Part shown: piece after piece, positions 1 through 7,061 of the stretch
Layout: each line of letters opens with the position of its first letter
How positions within the stretch are numbered: position 1 is the stretch's first letter
DNA from: Ruminococcaceae bacterium UBA737
Lineage (GTDB): Bacteria; Bacillota; Clostridia; Oscillospirales; Acutalibacteraceae
NCBI GenBank assembly: GCA_002297415.1
Contig: DBKZ01000075.1
Coordinates: 7,800 to 32,805 of the forward strand
Direction: 5' to 3'
Length of the DNA: 25,006 nt
Position numbers and translations under genes: made by a program
The notes under the pieces: model-generated
What the model saw: only the letters and a program-made list of their open reading frames with translations
Database searches by the model: none
What the model was told of the DNA's origin: nothing

Positions 1-492
1 AATTCCCAAGAAAACAAGGAAAATAGGATTGAGCCATTTTCCGACGGATTCCATTATGTTTGACGGTCTTAGCGAGAAGAACAGAACAGCCGCAAAAAAT
101 GCCGCGCTGAAAATAAGTCTCCACAATGCGGTATGCGATTCGCCGACTATCGGGTTTATTCCGACCGTAAAAGAAGTTGCCGCGCAACGGGGAATTGCAA
201 AGAAAGGTCCGATAGTGAGATAAAGCGCGCAGGTGAAAAAATAGCTGTAGGGCTTTGAAACTCTGCCGGACATGTGCAGAAGTCCCTCGCTTCTTGAAAT
301 TCCCATTGCCACAATTCCGAGAAGCGGAACGCCGACCGCAGTTATAAGCATTCCTATAAGCGCAGGAATAATGTTCTTTCCTGCCTTAGCGCCGAGAATA
401 ATCGGGAAAATGAGGTTTCCGGCTCCGAAGAAAAGCCCGAAAAGCATTGACGAGATAAGCACATACTGCTTACCGGTTAGTTTGTTTTCCAT
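1..492 (-). CDS. brnQ: Branched-chain amino acid transport system II carrier protein (BrnQ/LIVCS), N-terminal part
   Basis: This is a partial gene: 164 codons are present and the 3' end lies beyond position 1. Reading from ATG at 490-492 gives MENKLTGKQYVLISSMLFGL, then a glycine-rich stretch (FFGAGNLIFPIILG) and several hydrophobic helices. That FGAGNLIFP-type motif near the N-terminus is typical of LIVCS-family sodium-coupled leucine/isoleucine/valine carriers of the cytoplasmic membrane, which usually have about 430-450 residues and 12 helices. An AAGGGG ribosome site lies 7 nt upstream (500-505). No in-frame stop occurs within the visible part. The TRIC-family gene lies immediately upstream in the same direction, but a candidate -10 box between them suggests separate transcription. 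Confidence 0.93.
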   Translation of the reverse strand, partial: MENKLTGKQYVLISSMLFGLFFGAGNLIFPIILGAKAGKNIIPALIGMLITAVGVPLLGIVAMGISRSEGLLHMSGRVSKPYSYFFTCALYLTIGPFFAIPRCAATSFTVGINPIVGESHTALWRLIFSAAFFAAVLFFSLRPSNIMESVGKWLNPIFLVFLGI

Positions 493-528
493 AATTTAAC
501 CCCTTAATTTTATTTGAGTATTAAGTTT

Positions 529-534
529 ATTATA
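529..534 (-). promoter_or_regulatory. Candidate -10 box of brnQ
   Basis: A perfect TATAAT is read on the minus strand 37 nt before the brnQ start codon. No good -35 is seen at 16-18 nt, only AT-rich sequence overlapping the end of the TRIC gene, so the call rests on the -10 alone. Confidence 0.4.
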
Positions 535-547
535 CCATATATTTACT

Positions 548-573
548 TAATTTTAAAGCCCTAATTTTAAAGC
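548..573. repeat. 14-bp tandem duplication over the TRIC gene stop codon
   Basis: TAATTTTAAAGC occurs at 548-559 and again at 562-573, a 14-bp period. The second copy contains the stop codon of the TRIC gene (567-569). The duplication has no visible effect on the protein. Confidence 0.7.
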
Positions 574-1199
574 TTTGCTTTCGGCAGACTCCACCTGAAT
601 TTTGCCGCTAAAATTCTTAAGACCAAGACCGCACTTGCCCCTGAAATCATCGCAATGCTTTCCGATGTATAATTCCAAAGAAAAACGCAAAGCAGGGAGC
701 CTAAAAGCGAGGCGCAGGCATAAAAATGCTTAATAAATATGTAAGGCGTTACCCCTGCGCAGATATCTCTCAGAAGACCTCCGCCGACGCCCGTTACTAT
801 TCCTACGAAAACAAGCAGAAAATATCCCGAGTCGGGATTAACCGTTTTTGCGGTCTGAATTCCCGCAACGGTGAAAATTCCAAGCCCCACCGAGTCCATA
901 ATCAGCATAACGATATCGTATACCTTAGGGCTTTTCTTAAGAAGCCCTCTGACACTCGGCAGAAAAATAATTACCGAGGTAATTATCGCAACCAAGGCAT
1001 AAACAGGGTCCTTAAATACGGCAGGCGGAGTATTGCCTAAAATCATATCTCTTATAACCCCTCCGCCGACGGCGGTAAACAGCCCTAAAATCGCAACGCC
1101 GAATATATCCATTTCTTTTTTTAAAGCTACGATTGCGCCCGACGCCGCAAACGCCACCGTTCCAATAATTTCAAATAAAGTGATAACCGAAAAAGGCAC
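567..1199 (-). CDS. TRIC-type cation channel family protein (UPF0126)
   Basis: A 210-residue membrane protein beginning with GTG at 1197-1199, preceded by a GGGGAG ribosome site (1206-1211, 6-nt spacing). It has about seven hydrophobic helices and shows the duplicated glycine-rich signature of the UPF0126/TRIC family: GGGVIRD in the first half and GGGLLRD in the second. The length is normal for bacterial members (about 200-210 aa). Characterised family members form trimeric potassium-permeable channels; the physiological role of bacterial copies such as YadS and YicG is less clear. The gene appears monocistronic, with its own promoter at 1250-1278 and a palindrome over the predicted transcription start. 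Confidence 0.88.
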   Translation of the reverse strand: MPFSVITLFEIIGTVAFAASGAIVALKKEMDIFGVAILGLFTAVGGGVIRDMILGNTPPAVFKDPVYALVAIITSVIIFLPSVRGLLKKSPKVYDIVMLIMDSVGLGIFTVAGIQTAKTVNPDSGYFLLVFVGIVTGVGGGLLRDICAGVTPYIFIKHFYACASLLGSLLCVFLWNYTSESIAMISGASAVLVLRILAAKFRWSLPKAKL

Positions 1200-1220
1200 C
1201 CTTATCTCCCCTAAAAATCA

Positions 1221-1249
1221 AATCGGGCAGGATAATATCCTACCCGATT
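1221..1249. repeat. Palindrome at the transcription start of the TRIC gene
   Basis: AATCGGG (1221-1227) pairs with CCCGATT (1243-1249), and the centre AGGATA-A-TATCCT (1229-1241) is itself palindromic, with one mismatch between the two arms. It lies between the -10 box (1250-1255) and the ribosome site of the TRIC gene, so it could be a repressor operator. On the minus strand it is followed by ATTTTT, so an attenuator is the alternative. Confidence 0.6.
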
Positions 1250-1278
1250 ATTATAAGATAAATTCAGTATAAATACAA
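1250..1278 (-). promoter_or_regulatory. Candidate sigma-A promoter of the TRIC gene
   Basis: On the minus strand TTGTAT (1273-1278), a 17-nt spacer and a perfect TATAAT (1250-1255). The start of transcription would fall near 1243, inside the palindrome at 1221-1249. Confidence 0.5.
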
Positions 1279-1290
1279 CTCTAAATTATT

Positions 1291-1380
1291 CGTGCAGCAA
1301 GGCACACAACCTGAGTCCCCCTTGCCTAAAGGGGGATGTCAAAGCGAATAGCTTTGACAGGGGGATTTGATAAAGATTTT
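1291..1380. repeat. Hairpin cluster adjoining the interspersed repeat
   Basis: This gene-free stretch holds successive stem-loops: GTGC/GCAC (about 1292-1304), CCCCCTT/AAGGGGG (1317-1323 with 1329-1335) and a perfect 9-bp stem TGTCAAAGC/GCTTTGACA (1337-1345 with 1351-1359). The style matches the hairpins of the repeat that follows, but this module is absent from the second copy near 6.7 kb. Confidence 0.65.
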
Positions 1381-1663
1381 AAACTGAAAATACAGAATAT
1401 TTCTTTTTATATTCGAGTAATATCAAAGAAAAATCCCACCACCGCGTGACCGCAGTCCGCCCTCCTTTAGGCAAGGGAGGCAGAATACCCCTCAGTCGCG
1501 CATAAAGCGCGCCAGCTCCCCTCTATATGCTGACGCATAAGAAGGGAGCCTTTTCTTTAGATTTTGCTGAAACCCAAGCTTCCCCTTTAGACGAAAGGGG
1601 AAGTGTCTTAGCCCGTAGGGCAAAGACGATAGGGTTTGGTTATTCCGTGCCGACAGGCATACA
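1381..1663. repeat. Hairpin-rich interspersed repeat, copy A
   Basis: A roughly 280-bp non-coding element that aligns along its length with 6715-7007. Shared blocks include CCTTTAGGCAAGGGAGGCAG, AATACCCCTCAGTCGC, GAAGGGAGCCTTTTCTTTAG and GCAAAGACGATAGGGTTTGG. Between these blocks are stem-loops whose stems differ in sequence between the copies yet still pair, for example CGCGC/GCGCG-type pairing here (about 1496-1512) where copy B has GTCGCAAT/ATTGCGAC. No open frame is conserved between the copies. It looks like a MITE-like or structured-RNA interspersed element. Confidence 0.85.
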
Positions 1664-1668
1664 TAAAT

Positions 1669-1692
1669 CCCCCAACCAATTACGGTTGGGGG
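1669..1692 (-). terminator. Hairpin terminator after the cohesin gene
   Basis: A 9-bp GC-rich stem CCCCCAACC/GGTTGGGGG with a 6-nt loop, 7 nt beyond the stop codon at 1699. The minus-strand T tract is weak (ATTTAT). The plus-strand side has TGTGTTTT, so it may act in both directions. Confidence 0.6.
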
Positions 1693-1698
1693 TGTGTT

Positions 1699-3509
1699 TT
1701 AATCCTCAAAAAATCTGTTCTGCTGTTTTTTCTTTCGAATATAGAAGAATGCTCCCGTTCCTGCTATAGCAAGCAATATAACTGCGGTTAATATTATTAT
1801 CCATGCCTTATTGCTCTTTTTATTCTTTGTCTCTTTATCATTTTTTGTTTCGGCAGCTTTTGCTTCGTCTGTTTCCTCGCTTATCTTACAAACCGCATAA
1901 TTACTGAAATGGCTTATTTCAGCACTTACGGTCTTGCCGTCCTCGCTTACAGCCGATTCAAGCTTTTCATAGCTTCCGTCTTCGGTTATATAATATACAG
2001 CTACATTCTTACCAAAACCCTCGGGTATATTAAAGGTTACGGTTACTTTTCCGTTTGGCTGTATTCTTGTACCGTTTAAGTATGCGGTTATATCATAAAG
2101 CTTAAATTTCTTACAGATATCCTTTAATATATTTTTTACCGATTCAAAGGCGGGATTGTCTTCCTTTATTTCTTCTACCCTTATTTCGCTTCCCTTTTCA
2201 AATGTACCCTCGTTTGTTTCAAACAGTGTACCTGTTGCTTCATCCTTTACGGAACAGGGTATTACCTCGCTTGCGGTTTCTCCGCAGCGTTTGCATTTAC
2301 CTTCTTTAAGACCTGTTTCGCTTATAGTGGGTTCTTTTATTACGGTCGGGTTTTCAAAGTCATGGCCTAAGGGAGAAGTATTTCTTGTTTCGGTTGCACC
2401 GCAGGCATTACATTTTCTTTCCTGTATACCTTCCTCGGTACATGTAGGAGCCTTTGTATCCGACCAGCTCAGCTTGAGAACTTATGGCCTAAGGGTTTAA
2501 TAGTCTGAGAGGCAGTCTGACCGCAGCGTGAGCAATGACCCGATTCCTCACCGCTTTCGGTACAGGTAGGCTGTTTGGTTACGGTAGGATTAGTAAAGCT
2601 ATGGCCTAAAGGATTTATTGCTTTTGTTTCTGTATGTCCGCAATCCTTACATGAGCGTTTTTCTTCTCCTGCCTGAGTGCAGTCAGGGTCTTTTGTTTTA
2701 TTCCAAGCTCCCATGTTATGGCCCTTAGCGGGAATCTGCTGATCTTCAGCTAAACCGCAGACCTTACATTTTCTGGTTTGCAAGCCTTGGGCTGTACAGG
2801 TGGGAGCGGTTTTTACTTCATAGCCGCCCCAGTTATGGTTATTGGTTTTAGCTAAGGTTTCGTCTTTTACGGCTTTACAGGCAGTACATTCGAAATGCTT
2901 TAAACCTGTTTCCTTACAGGTAGGCTGTTTAGTAACTGTTCCTGCGTTCCAAGTATGGTTGCTTATTTCTTCATGGCCGCATGCGGAGCATACGCGTTTA
3001 TGTGTACTGTCATTTACTTTGGTGTACGCGGTGTAGGTGTGGGCTTTGCAATTTACGGTTATATTGCCGGAGGAAATGCTGCAAGCAACATCTTTGGTAT
3101 CGGTAGTATTAACAGAAGCATAACATTCTCTAACGGTAAGCGAAATATGGTAAGCTTTTGGTGCGGCATTTTCATTGATTTTAATTTTAAACTTAACCAA
3201 AGTTCCGGCAGCGGTTATATTTACACCGTTTCCGTTCCATATTAAATTTTTTCCGGAATAAAAGCTTTGACAGATTGTTTCGTTTTCGGCAGTGAGAGTA
3301 AGTGCTGAAGAATCATAGCTCGGAGTAACGCTTAAAAACGAAAATCCCGAATTATTGGTTATGCTGACTGTAATTGTAACGGTGTCGCCCTGTTTAGCAG
3401 CAGTACTGCCGATTGTGCCTGTTATACCGTCTGCGGCATAAACAGATATTGAAGCGAACATAGTAAATATTATAATAAGACAAGAAAATAAAGATATTAT
3501 TTTTTTCAT
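1699..3509 (-). pseudogene. Membrane-anchored cohesin-like surface protein, frameshifted by a 5-bp tandem duplication
   Basis: The first 346 codons (2469-3509) encode a signal peptide (residues 1-25, cleavage after SVYA), a cohesin-like beta domain (about 30-152: GDTVTITVSI, PSYDSSALTLT, GTLVKFKIKINENAAPKAY) and CxxC repeats of about 38 residues with the pattern LGH..PTCTE.G...CxxCG. Reading stops at TGA 2469-2471 within CAGCT-CAGCT (2465-2474). Removing one CAGCT restores a single 601-codon frame ending at TAA 1699-1701. That frame adds two more repeats, a tail domain, a C-terminal helix (AWIIILTAVILLAIAGTGAF) and a basic RKKK tail. The intact protein would be membrane-anchored; the current one would be secreted without an anchor. 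It lies 13 nt downstream of the dockerin gene, whose stop overlaps its ribosome site. Cohesin assignment is by pattern, not by search. Confidence 0.75.
2465..2474. repeat. 5-bp tandem duplication (CAGCT x2) causing the frameshift
   Basis: The two adjacent CAGCT units lie exactly where the cohesin-gene frame ends. Deleting either one fuses LGHKFSS to WSDTKAPTCTEEG, in register with the protein's own repeat pattern. Confidence 0.9.
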
Positions 3510-3522
3510 TACAACCTCTCCT

Positions 3523-5802
3523 TTATCCTAATTTCACAGTTGATTTTCCTGTATCGTAATCAAAGTTTGCTAAGTAATTACAAAGCAAAATGACATCTTT
3601 ACCGTTAATATATGTATCGCCGTTTGCATCGGCTCCGCTGAAAATTTTAACCGACGAGGTTCCGGTTTCATAATCGTAATTTGCAAGATAGTTACATAAC
3701 AGCACAACATCTTTTCCGTTTATTTCATTGTCCCCGTTTACATCGCCGGAAATGTAATCGTAATTTATATCAATTATTCTCAAATCATCGGTTAAGGTCA
3801 TATAACATATACCGATTTTTTCATTATCAAAATAAGAATATTTCAATTTATACTTTCCGTTAACATAATTTGCATCCAAAAGATAATTAGAGGCTCTGAA
3901 ACTGTCTGTATATCTGCCGTCATAAATATAAATATCCTTTTGCGGATCATAAAATTTTGAAAGTGTTATATCAAAATTTTTAACAGCAAAGCATTTTTCA
4001 ACCAATTGTTGAATTTCACTTTTTGTATAAGTTATTTTTATTGGTGATGTTACTTGCTGTTCTAAAATACTTTTTTGAATAATTTTATCAATATTTTCCG
4101 AAGTGATTTCTCCGCTAAAATGCTTCAGTCCGCAGGTTGAATTATAATATGTATTTTGAAAATTATTGTATGGATTAAATGGGCTGTTCAAAAAATTGTA
4201 TCCATATAAAACATTAGTTTTATATTCTTTTTCACCCATGTTTATTGTTGCGTAAAAATAATTCTCATTAAATACGATGTCACCCCAAAAACACTCCGTT
4301 TCGGTTTTAAATGCAACACCGTGTGATTTATACTCTTTCGAAGTTGTATCAAACCAACCTGCGTATTCTTTGACATTTAAAATTCTTTTTTCAATCTTAG
4401 TATTATCATCATAAGTTATAACAAAAAACAGGTTTTTATTATCCTTTAGCTTAAATTCAAAATTTTTAATATTATTCTTTTTTAATATAACAGGAATTTC
4501 TGTTTTAACTTTACCTAACGATATTTCCAAATTGCCGTTATTAAGTGCAGGAGCTAAATTAAAAATCTTTTTTAGCTTTTTAAGATAAATATAACTTCCT
4601 TCCAAATATTCGGAATCACTTTCAATTGTTACTTCTTCTGAAGTTTCATCAAAATAATTTATCCGGAATTTTACTCCTTTTAAATCTGTTTTTTCTAAAT
4701 TATAATTATAATATTCATCATTAAAAGGATATTTTATGCATTCGATCGATTTAATTATCTCATCATCATAAACATTCAATTTAAACGGATAATCCTTTCC
4801 GTTTATGGTTACATACCAATCATAATTTCCTGCAGAACAATCCTGCGATATAAAATTATCAAAATAATTTGACCTATAAGTTGTACTTATATATTTGTTT
4901 TTAATTCCGTTATAATAACCGCTTATTTGTAACCTGTTTAGCGGAGTTTGAAGCTTTTCTCCGTTGCTGTATGTTATATCAGTCATAGCATCAAAATAAA
5001 AACCAGTACTATAAGGCGAATATTCTAATTGCTTAAAAATATCAGCATCTTTTATCTTTACATCAACGATCGGGTTTTCTATAATATTAACATTGAATTC
5101 AGTTTTCATTCCGAGCAATTCGGCTGTTGCTTTATGAACACCTACTCCCCAATGCTCCTTATCCTGATCATCGTCTAAATTAGAAATCGAATAGAATTGA
5201 CTATCTATATAAATTCCTTTCCAATTCCCCCCTAAAATAGGAAATCCACTACAGACTTCACTTTTAATTACACTACCATCTTTCAATTCTGCATAAAAGT
5301 TTAAATCCTGATCATCAAAAGAATAATAAAGATAGATATTGCCATTTTCATCCGATTTATAATATCCTCCGGTGTTTTCAAAAAATTCTATTCCATGAAT
5401 CTCAAAATTTTTTATTGGATTTTCTTTAACAGTAACATTAAAACTTGAACTTAATCCGTCTAAATTTCCTGTAACTTTATACGTCTTTCCCAATTCCCAC
5501 TTCTGAGTTTTTTGCAATTCCAACTCATTAGTATACAAAGTATGCTGATTTCCTTCAAAATCATAAAATGAACCACTCGAACGATCGCAATGAATTTCTC
5601 TTCCGTCTTTTAATTTCACTTTATAATGAGGTTTACAAAGATAATATATTCCTTTTTCACAATTAAATCCCTCTATGATTGAGGTGTCCTCAATTTCTAT
5701 GCTCTCGATTTCACTTTGCTCTGCAAAAGAAGAAATTTGAAAGACTGAAAAAGCTATCATTAGTGATATAATAAACGAAAATGTTTTTTTTAGTTTTTTC
5801 AT
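3523..5802 (-). CDS. Secreted dockerin-containing protein with Ig-like repeats
   Basis: A 759-residue protein with a signal peptide (about residues 1-27, ending SSFA). Several divergent beta-rich units of about 100-115 residues follow, with boundaries marked by ENPI motifs near residues 127 and 242; they resemble bacterial Ig-like modules. The C-terminus (about 687-759) is a type I dockerin: two calcium-loop repeats, DVNGDNEINGKDVVLL and DANGDTYINGKDVILL, each followed by CNYLANYDY or CNYLANFDY. Dockerins bind cohesins and tether secreted proteins to scaffolds. No glycoside hydrolase or other catalytic domain is recognised, so the role of the 650-residue body is unknown. An AGAGGGA ribosome site precedes ATG 5800-5802. 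The gene is followed in the same unit by the cohesin gene. The region is visibly AT-rich. Confidence 0.85.
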   Translation of the reverse strand: MKKLKKTFSFIISLMIAFSVFQISSFAEQSEIESIEIEDTSIIEGFNCEKGIYYLCKPHYKVKLKDGREIHCDRSSGSFYDFEGNQHTLYTNELELQKTQKWELGKTYKVTGNLDGLSSSFNVTVKENPIKNFEIHGIEFFENTGGYYKSDENGNIYLYYSFDDQDLNFYAELKDGSVIKSEVCSGFPILGGNWKGIYIDSQFYSISNLDDDQDKEHWGVGVHKATAELLGMKTEFNVNIIENPIVDVKIKDADIFKQLEYSPYSTGFYFDAMTDITYSNGEKLQTPLNRLQISGYYNGIKNKYISTTYRSNYFDNFISQDCSAGNYDWYVTINGKDYPFKLNVYDDEIIKSIECIKYPFNDEYYNYNLEKTDLKGVKFRINYFDETSEEVTIESDSEYLEGSYIYLKKLKKIFNLAPALNNGNLEISLGKVKTEIPVILKKNNIKNFEFKLKDNKNLFFVITYDDNTKIEKRILNVKEYAGWFDTTSKEYKSHGVAFKTETECFWGDIVFNENYFYATINMGEKEYKTNVLYGYNFLNSPFNPYNNFQNTYYNSTCGLKHFSGEITSENIDKIIQKSILEQQVTSPIKITYTKSEIQQLVEKCFAVKNFDITLSKFYDPQKDIYIYDGRYTDSFRASNYLLDANYVNGKYKLKYSYFDNEKIGICYMTLTDDLRIIDINYDYISGDVNGDNEINGKDVVLLCNYLANYDYETGTSSVKIFSGADANGDTYINGKDVILLCNYLANFDYDTGKSTVKLG

Positions 5803-5823
5803 AATAAATCCCTCTTAATTTTA

Positions 5824-6280
5824 TTATTTCTTATAAACTCTTAAAGCGTCATAGAGAAGATCGATATGCGCTTTTATATCGTTGATATTATCCTGCTGTT
5901 TCAAATACTCGTTCAAAGAATTTTTTAAATATTTAGCATTTGCAACTTCTTCGATTTTTAAAGAACCGCGCAGCGTTCTTATGGGTTCAATTTTTTTGTT
6001 ATTTCCCAACGAATCAACAATTTTGATAACCATTGTAGCCAAATCAAGCGCCCTTGTCAAAGTTGTTTCTTCGCTTTGTCTTGACCAGCGACCATTTTTT
6101 TCTTCTCCAAACCTTAACACTTGGAACAAACTCATTTTTATCTGTCCACTGTGCCTTACCAAGTGATAGCCCGACAACATCGGAATCATTTTTATAATTC
6201 CCGTCTATACTTTTATAATCATCATCTAAAACAAAAATCGGTTTATGCTTTAGATGTGTCGGAACTCCTAATTTTGCCAT
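5824..6280 (-). pseudogene. DUF6530-like protein, frameshifted at a poly-A tract
   Basis: The first frame from ATG 6278-6280 reads MAKLGVPTHLKHKPIFVLDD and continues to VKVWRRKK. The family-like continuation NGRWSRQSEETTLTRALDLA lies in another frame that ends at TAA 5824-5826. The switch falls at a run of seven A on the minus strand (T run 6095-6101). With six A the frame is continuous, giving 151 residues through VKVWRRKNGRWSRQ. The intact sequence resembles the uncharacterised family I recall as DUF6530; that name is from memory and uncertain. The ribosome site AAAGGTGGG is good. It is divergent from the XRE gene at 6497 and lies 21 nt upstream of the dockerin gene, possibly cotranscribed with it. 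Confidence 0.65.
6095..6101 (-). other. Poly-A(7) frameshift site
   Basis: A homopolymer of seven A (minus strand). Its expected length for an uninterrupted reading frame is six. It could be a fixed mutation, a slippage site or a sequencing error. Confidence 0.7.
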
Positions 6281-6336
6281 AATTAACCCACCTTTTTATA
6301 ATTTTGCAATATGTCAAAAAGCGCACATTTCGACTT

Positions 6337-6369
6337 TTAAGTTTTTTGTTCCAACTTTAATACTTTCAT
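6337..6369 (-). CDS. Possible leader peptide MKVLKLEQKT upstream of the DUF6530-like gene
   Basis: A 10-codon frame with ATG at 6367-6369 and TAA at 6337-6339. It is preceded by a strong GGAGG site (6375-6379, 5-nt spacing), which is the only reason to take it seriously. It ends 56 nt before the next start codon on the same strand. It may be a leader peptide or the remnant of a larger gene; there is no other support. Confidence 0.25.
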   Translation of the reverse strand: MKVLKLEQKT

Positions 6370-6403
6370 ATATTCCTCCGCTTTTATTTTAATCTACTTA
6401 TGA

Positions 6404-6441
6404 TTTTAGCGGATTTTTCGCTAAAAGTCAATAGCGAAAAA
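6404..6441. promoter_or_regulatory. Inverted-repeat operator between divergent XRE and DUF6530-like genes
   Basis: Three half-sites overlap: TTTTAGCG (6404-6411), CGCTAAAA (6419-6426) and TAGCGAAAAA (6432-6441). The central and right sites form a perfect 10-bp inverted repeat TTTTTCGCTA/TAGCGAAAAA with an 8-nt spacer. The array lies just upstream of the -10 box of the XRE gene (6452-6457) and over the -35 region expected for the divergent transcript. This is the usual arrangement for an autoregulating phage-repressor-type protein. Confidence 0.75.
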
Positions 6442-6451
6442 CTTTCTAAAC

Positions 6452-6457
6452 TATAAT
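6452..6457 (+). promoter_or_regulatory. -10 box of the XRE gene at 6497
   Basis: A perfect TATAAT 39 nt before the start codon. No convincing -35 is present; the expected position is covered by the operator repeats. Confidence 0.5.
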
Positions 6458-6496
6458 TATTTCACATTGAGAAATAATTATTTCAGGAGGTTTTTT

Positions 6497-6715
6497 ATGG
6501 CTTATTACAAGCGAATTCGCGATTTAAGAGAGGACAATGATTTAACCCAGACACAGCTCGGAAACATTCTATCATGCAGTCAGAGAGTATACAGCAACTA
6601 TGAGCGGGGAGACATTGATATTCCGACTGTAACGCTTATAAAGCTTGCGGATTATTACAAGGTTTCGACCGACTATTTGCTCAACCGAACCGATAATCCA
6701 AAGATGAGAGAATAA
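6497..6715 (+). CDS. Small XRE-family transcriptional regulator
   Basis: A 72-residue protein that is almost entirely a Cro/CI-type helix-turn-helix: RIRDLREDNDLTQTQLGNIL, SQRVYSNYERGDIDIPTVTL and KLADYYKVSTDYLLNRTDNP. ATG 6497 is chosen over an upstream in-frame ATG at 6467 because AGGAGG (6485-6490) sits 6 nt before it. Proteins of this type dimerise and bind short inverted repeats; the operator array at 6404-6441 is the obvious target. The stop is followed at once by copy B of the interspersed repeat. Confidence 0.9.
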   Translation: MAYYKRIRDLREDNDLTQTQLGNILSCSQRVYSNYERGDIDIPTVTLIKLADYYKVSTDYLLNRTDNPKMRE

Positions 6716-7007
6716 AGAAATAATACAGTATATTTCTTTTAAAATTCTTATATATTCAAAGAAAAAATCCCTCCACCGCACTAAGTGCGGTCCGCCCTCC
6801 CTTTAGGCAAGGGAGGCAGAATACCCCTCAGTCGCAATTAAATTGCGACAGCTCCCCTCTATTTTTCGGTTACACCGAAAAAAGAAGGGAGCCTTTTCTT
6901 TAGATTTTGCAGAAACCCAAGCCTCCACTTTAGACGAAAGGGGAAGTGGATTTGCCGTAGGCAAAGACGATAGGGTTTGGTTATATCATGTGCCGTAAGA
7001 CACACAT
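6715..7007. repeat. Hairpin-rich interspersed repeat, copy B
   Basis: Same orientation as copy A. Conserved linkers alternate with stem-loops whose stems have different sequences but keep pairing: CCGCACTAAGTGCGG (about 6776-6790), GTCGCAAT/ATTGCGAC (about 6831-6848), TTTTTCGGT-tac-ACCGAAAAA (about 6862-6882) and TTTGCC-gta-GGCAAA (about 6951-6965). The first AT-rich hairpin, AAAGAAATA/TATTTCTTT (about 6715-6739), may also serve as terminator of the XRE gene. The stretch contains no gene. Confidence 0.85.
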
Positions 7008-7020
7008 TTGTCTGATATCT

Positions 7021-7057
7021 AAAAAAGCAGTCTCTTTTATGTAAAAGAAACTGCTTT
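7021..7057 (-). terminator. Rho-independent terminator of the ABC/DUF4340 operon
   Basis: The stem AAAGCAGTCTCTTTT/AAAAGAAACTGCTTT (one mismatch, ATGT loop) lies 5 nt past the DUF4340 stop codon, with six T on the minus strand. It also has a T tract on the plus strand, so it can act in both directions. Confidence 0.85.
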
Positions 7058-7061
7058 TTAT

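Noticed and set aside
1291..1700. CRISPR-like array in the hairpin-rich intergenic region
   Set aside because: The hairpins differ in sequence and spacing; there is no regular repeat-spacer pattern and no cas gene nearby.
1527..1769. 80-codon plus-strand frame within and after repeat copy A
   Set aside because: It reads through the hairpin repeat and the end of the cohesin gene, is not conserved in copy B and lacks a ribosome site.
2156..2500. Plus-strand frame over the 3' half of the cohesin gene
   Set aside because: The minus strand here encodes the clear continuation of the CxxC repeats, tail domain and membrane anchor in the shifted frame, so the plus frame is a shadow.
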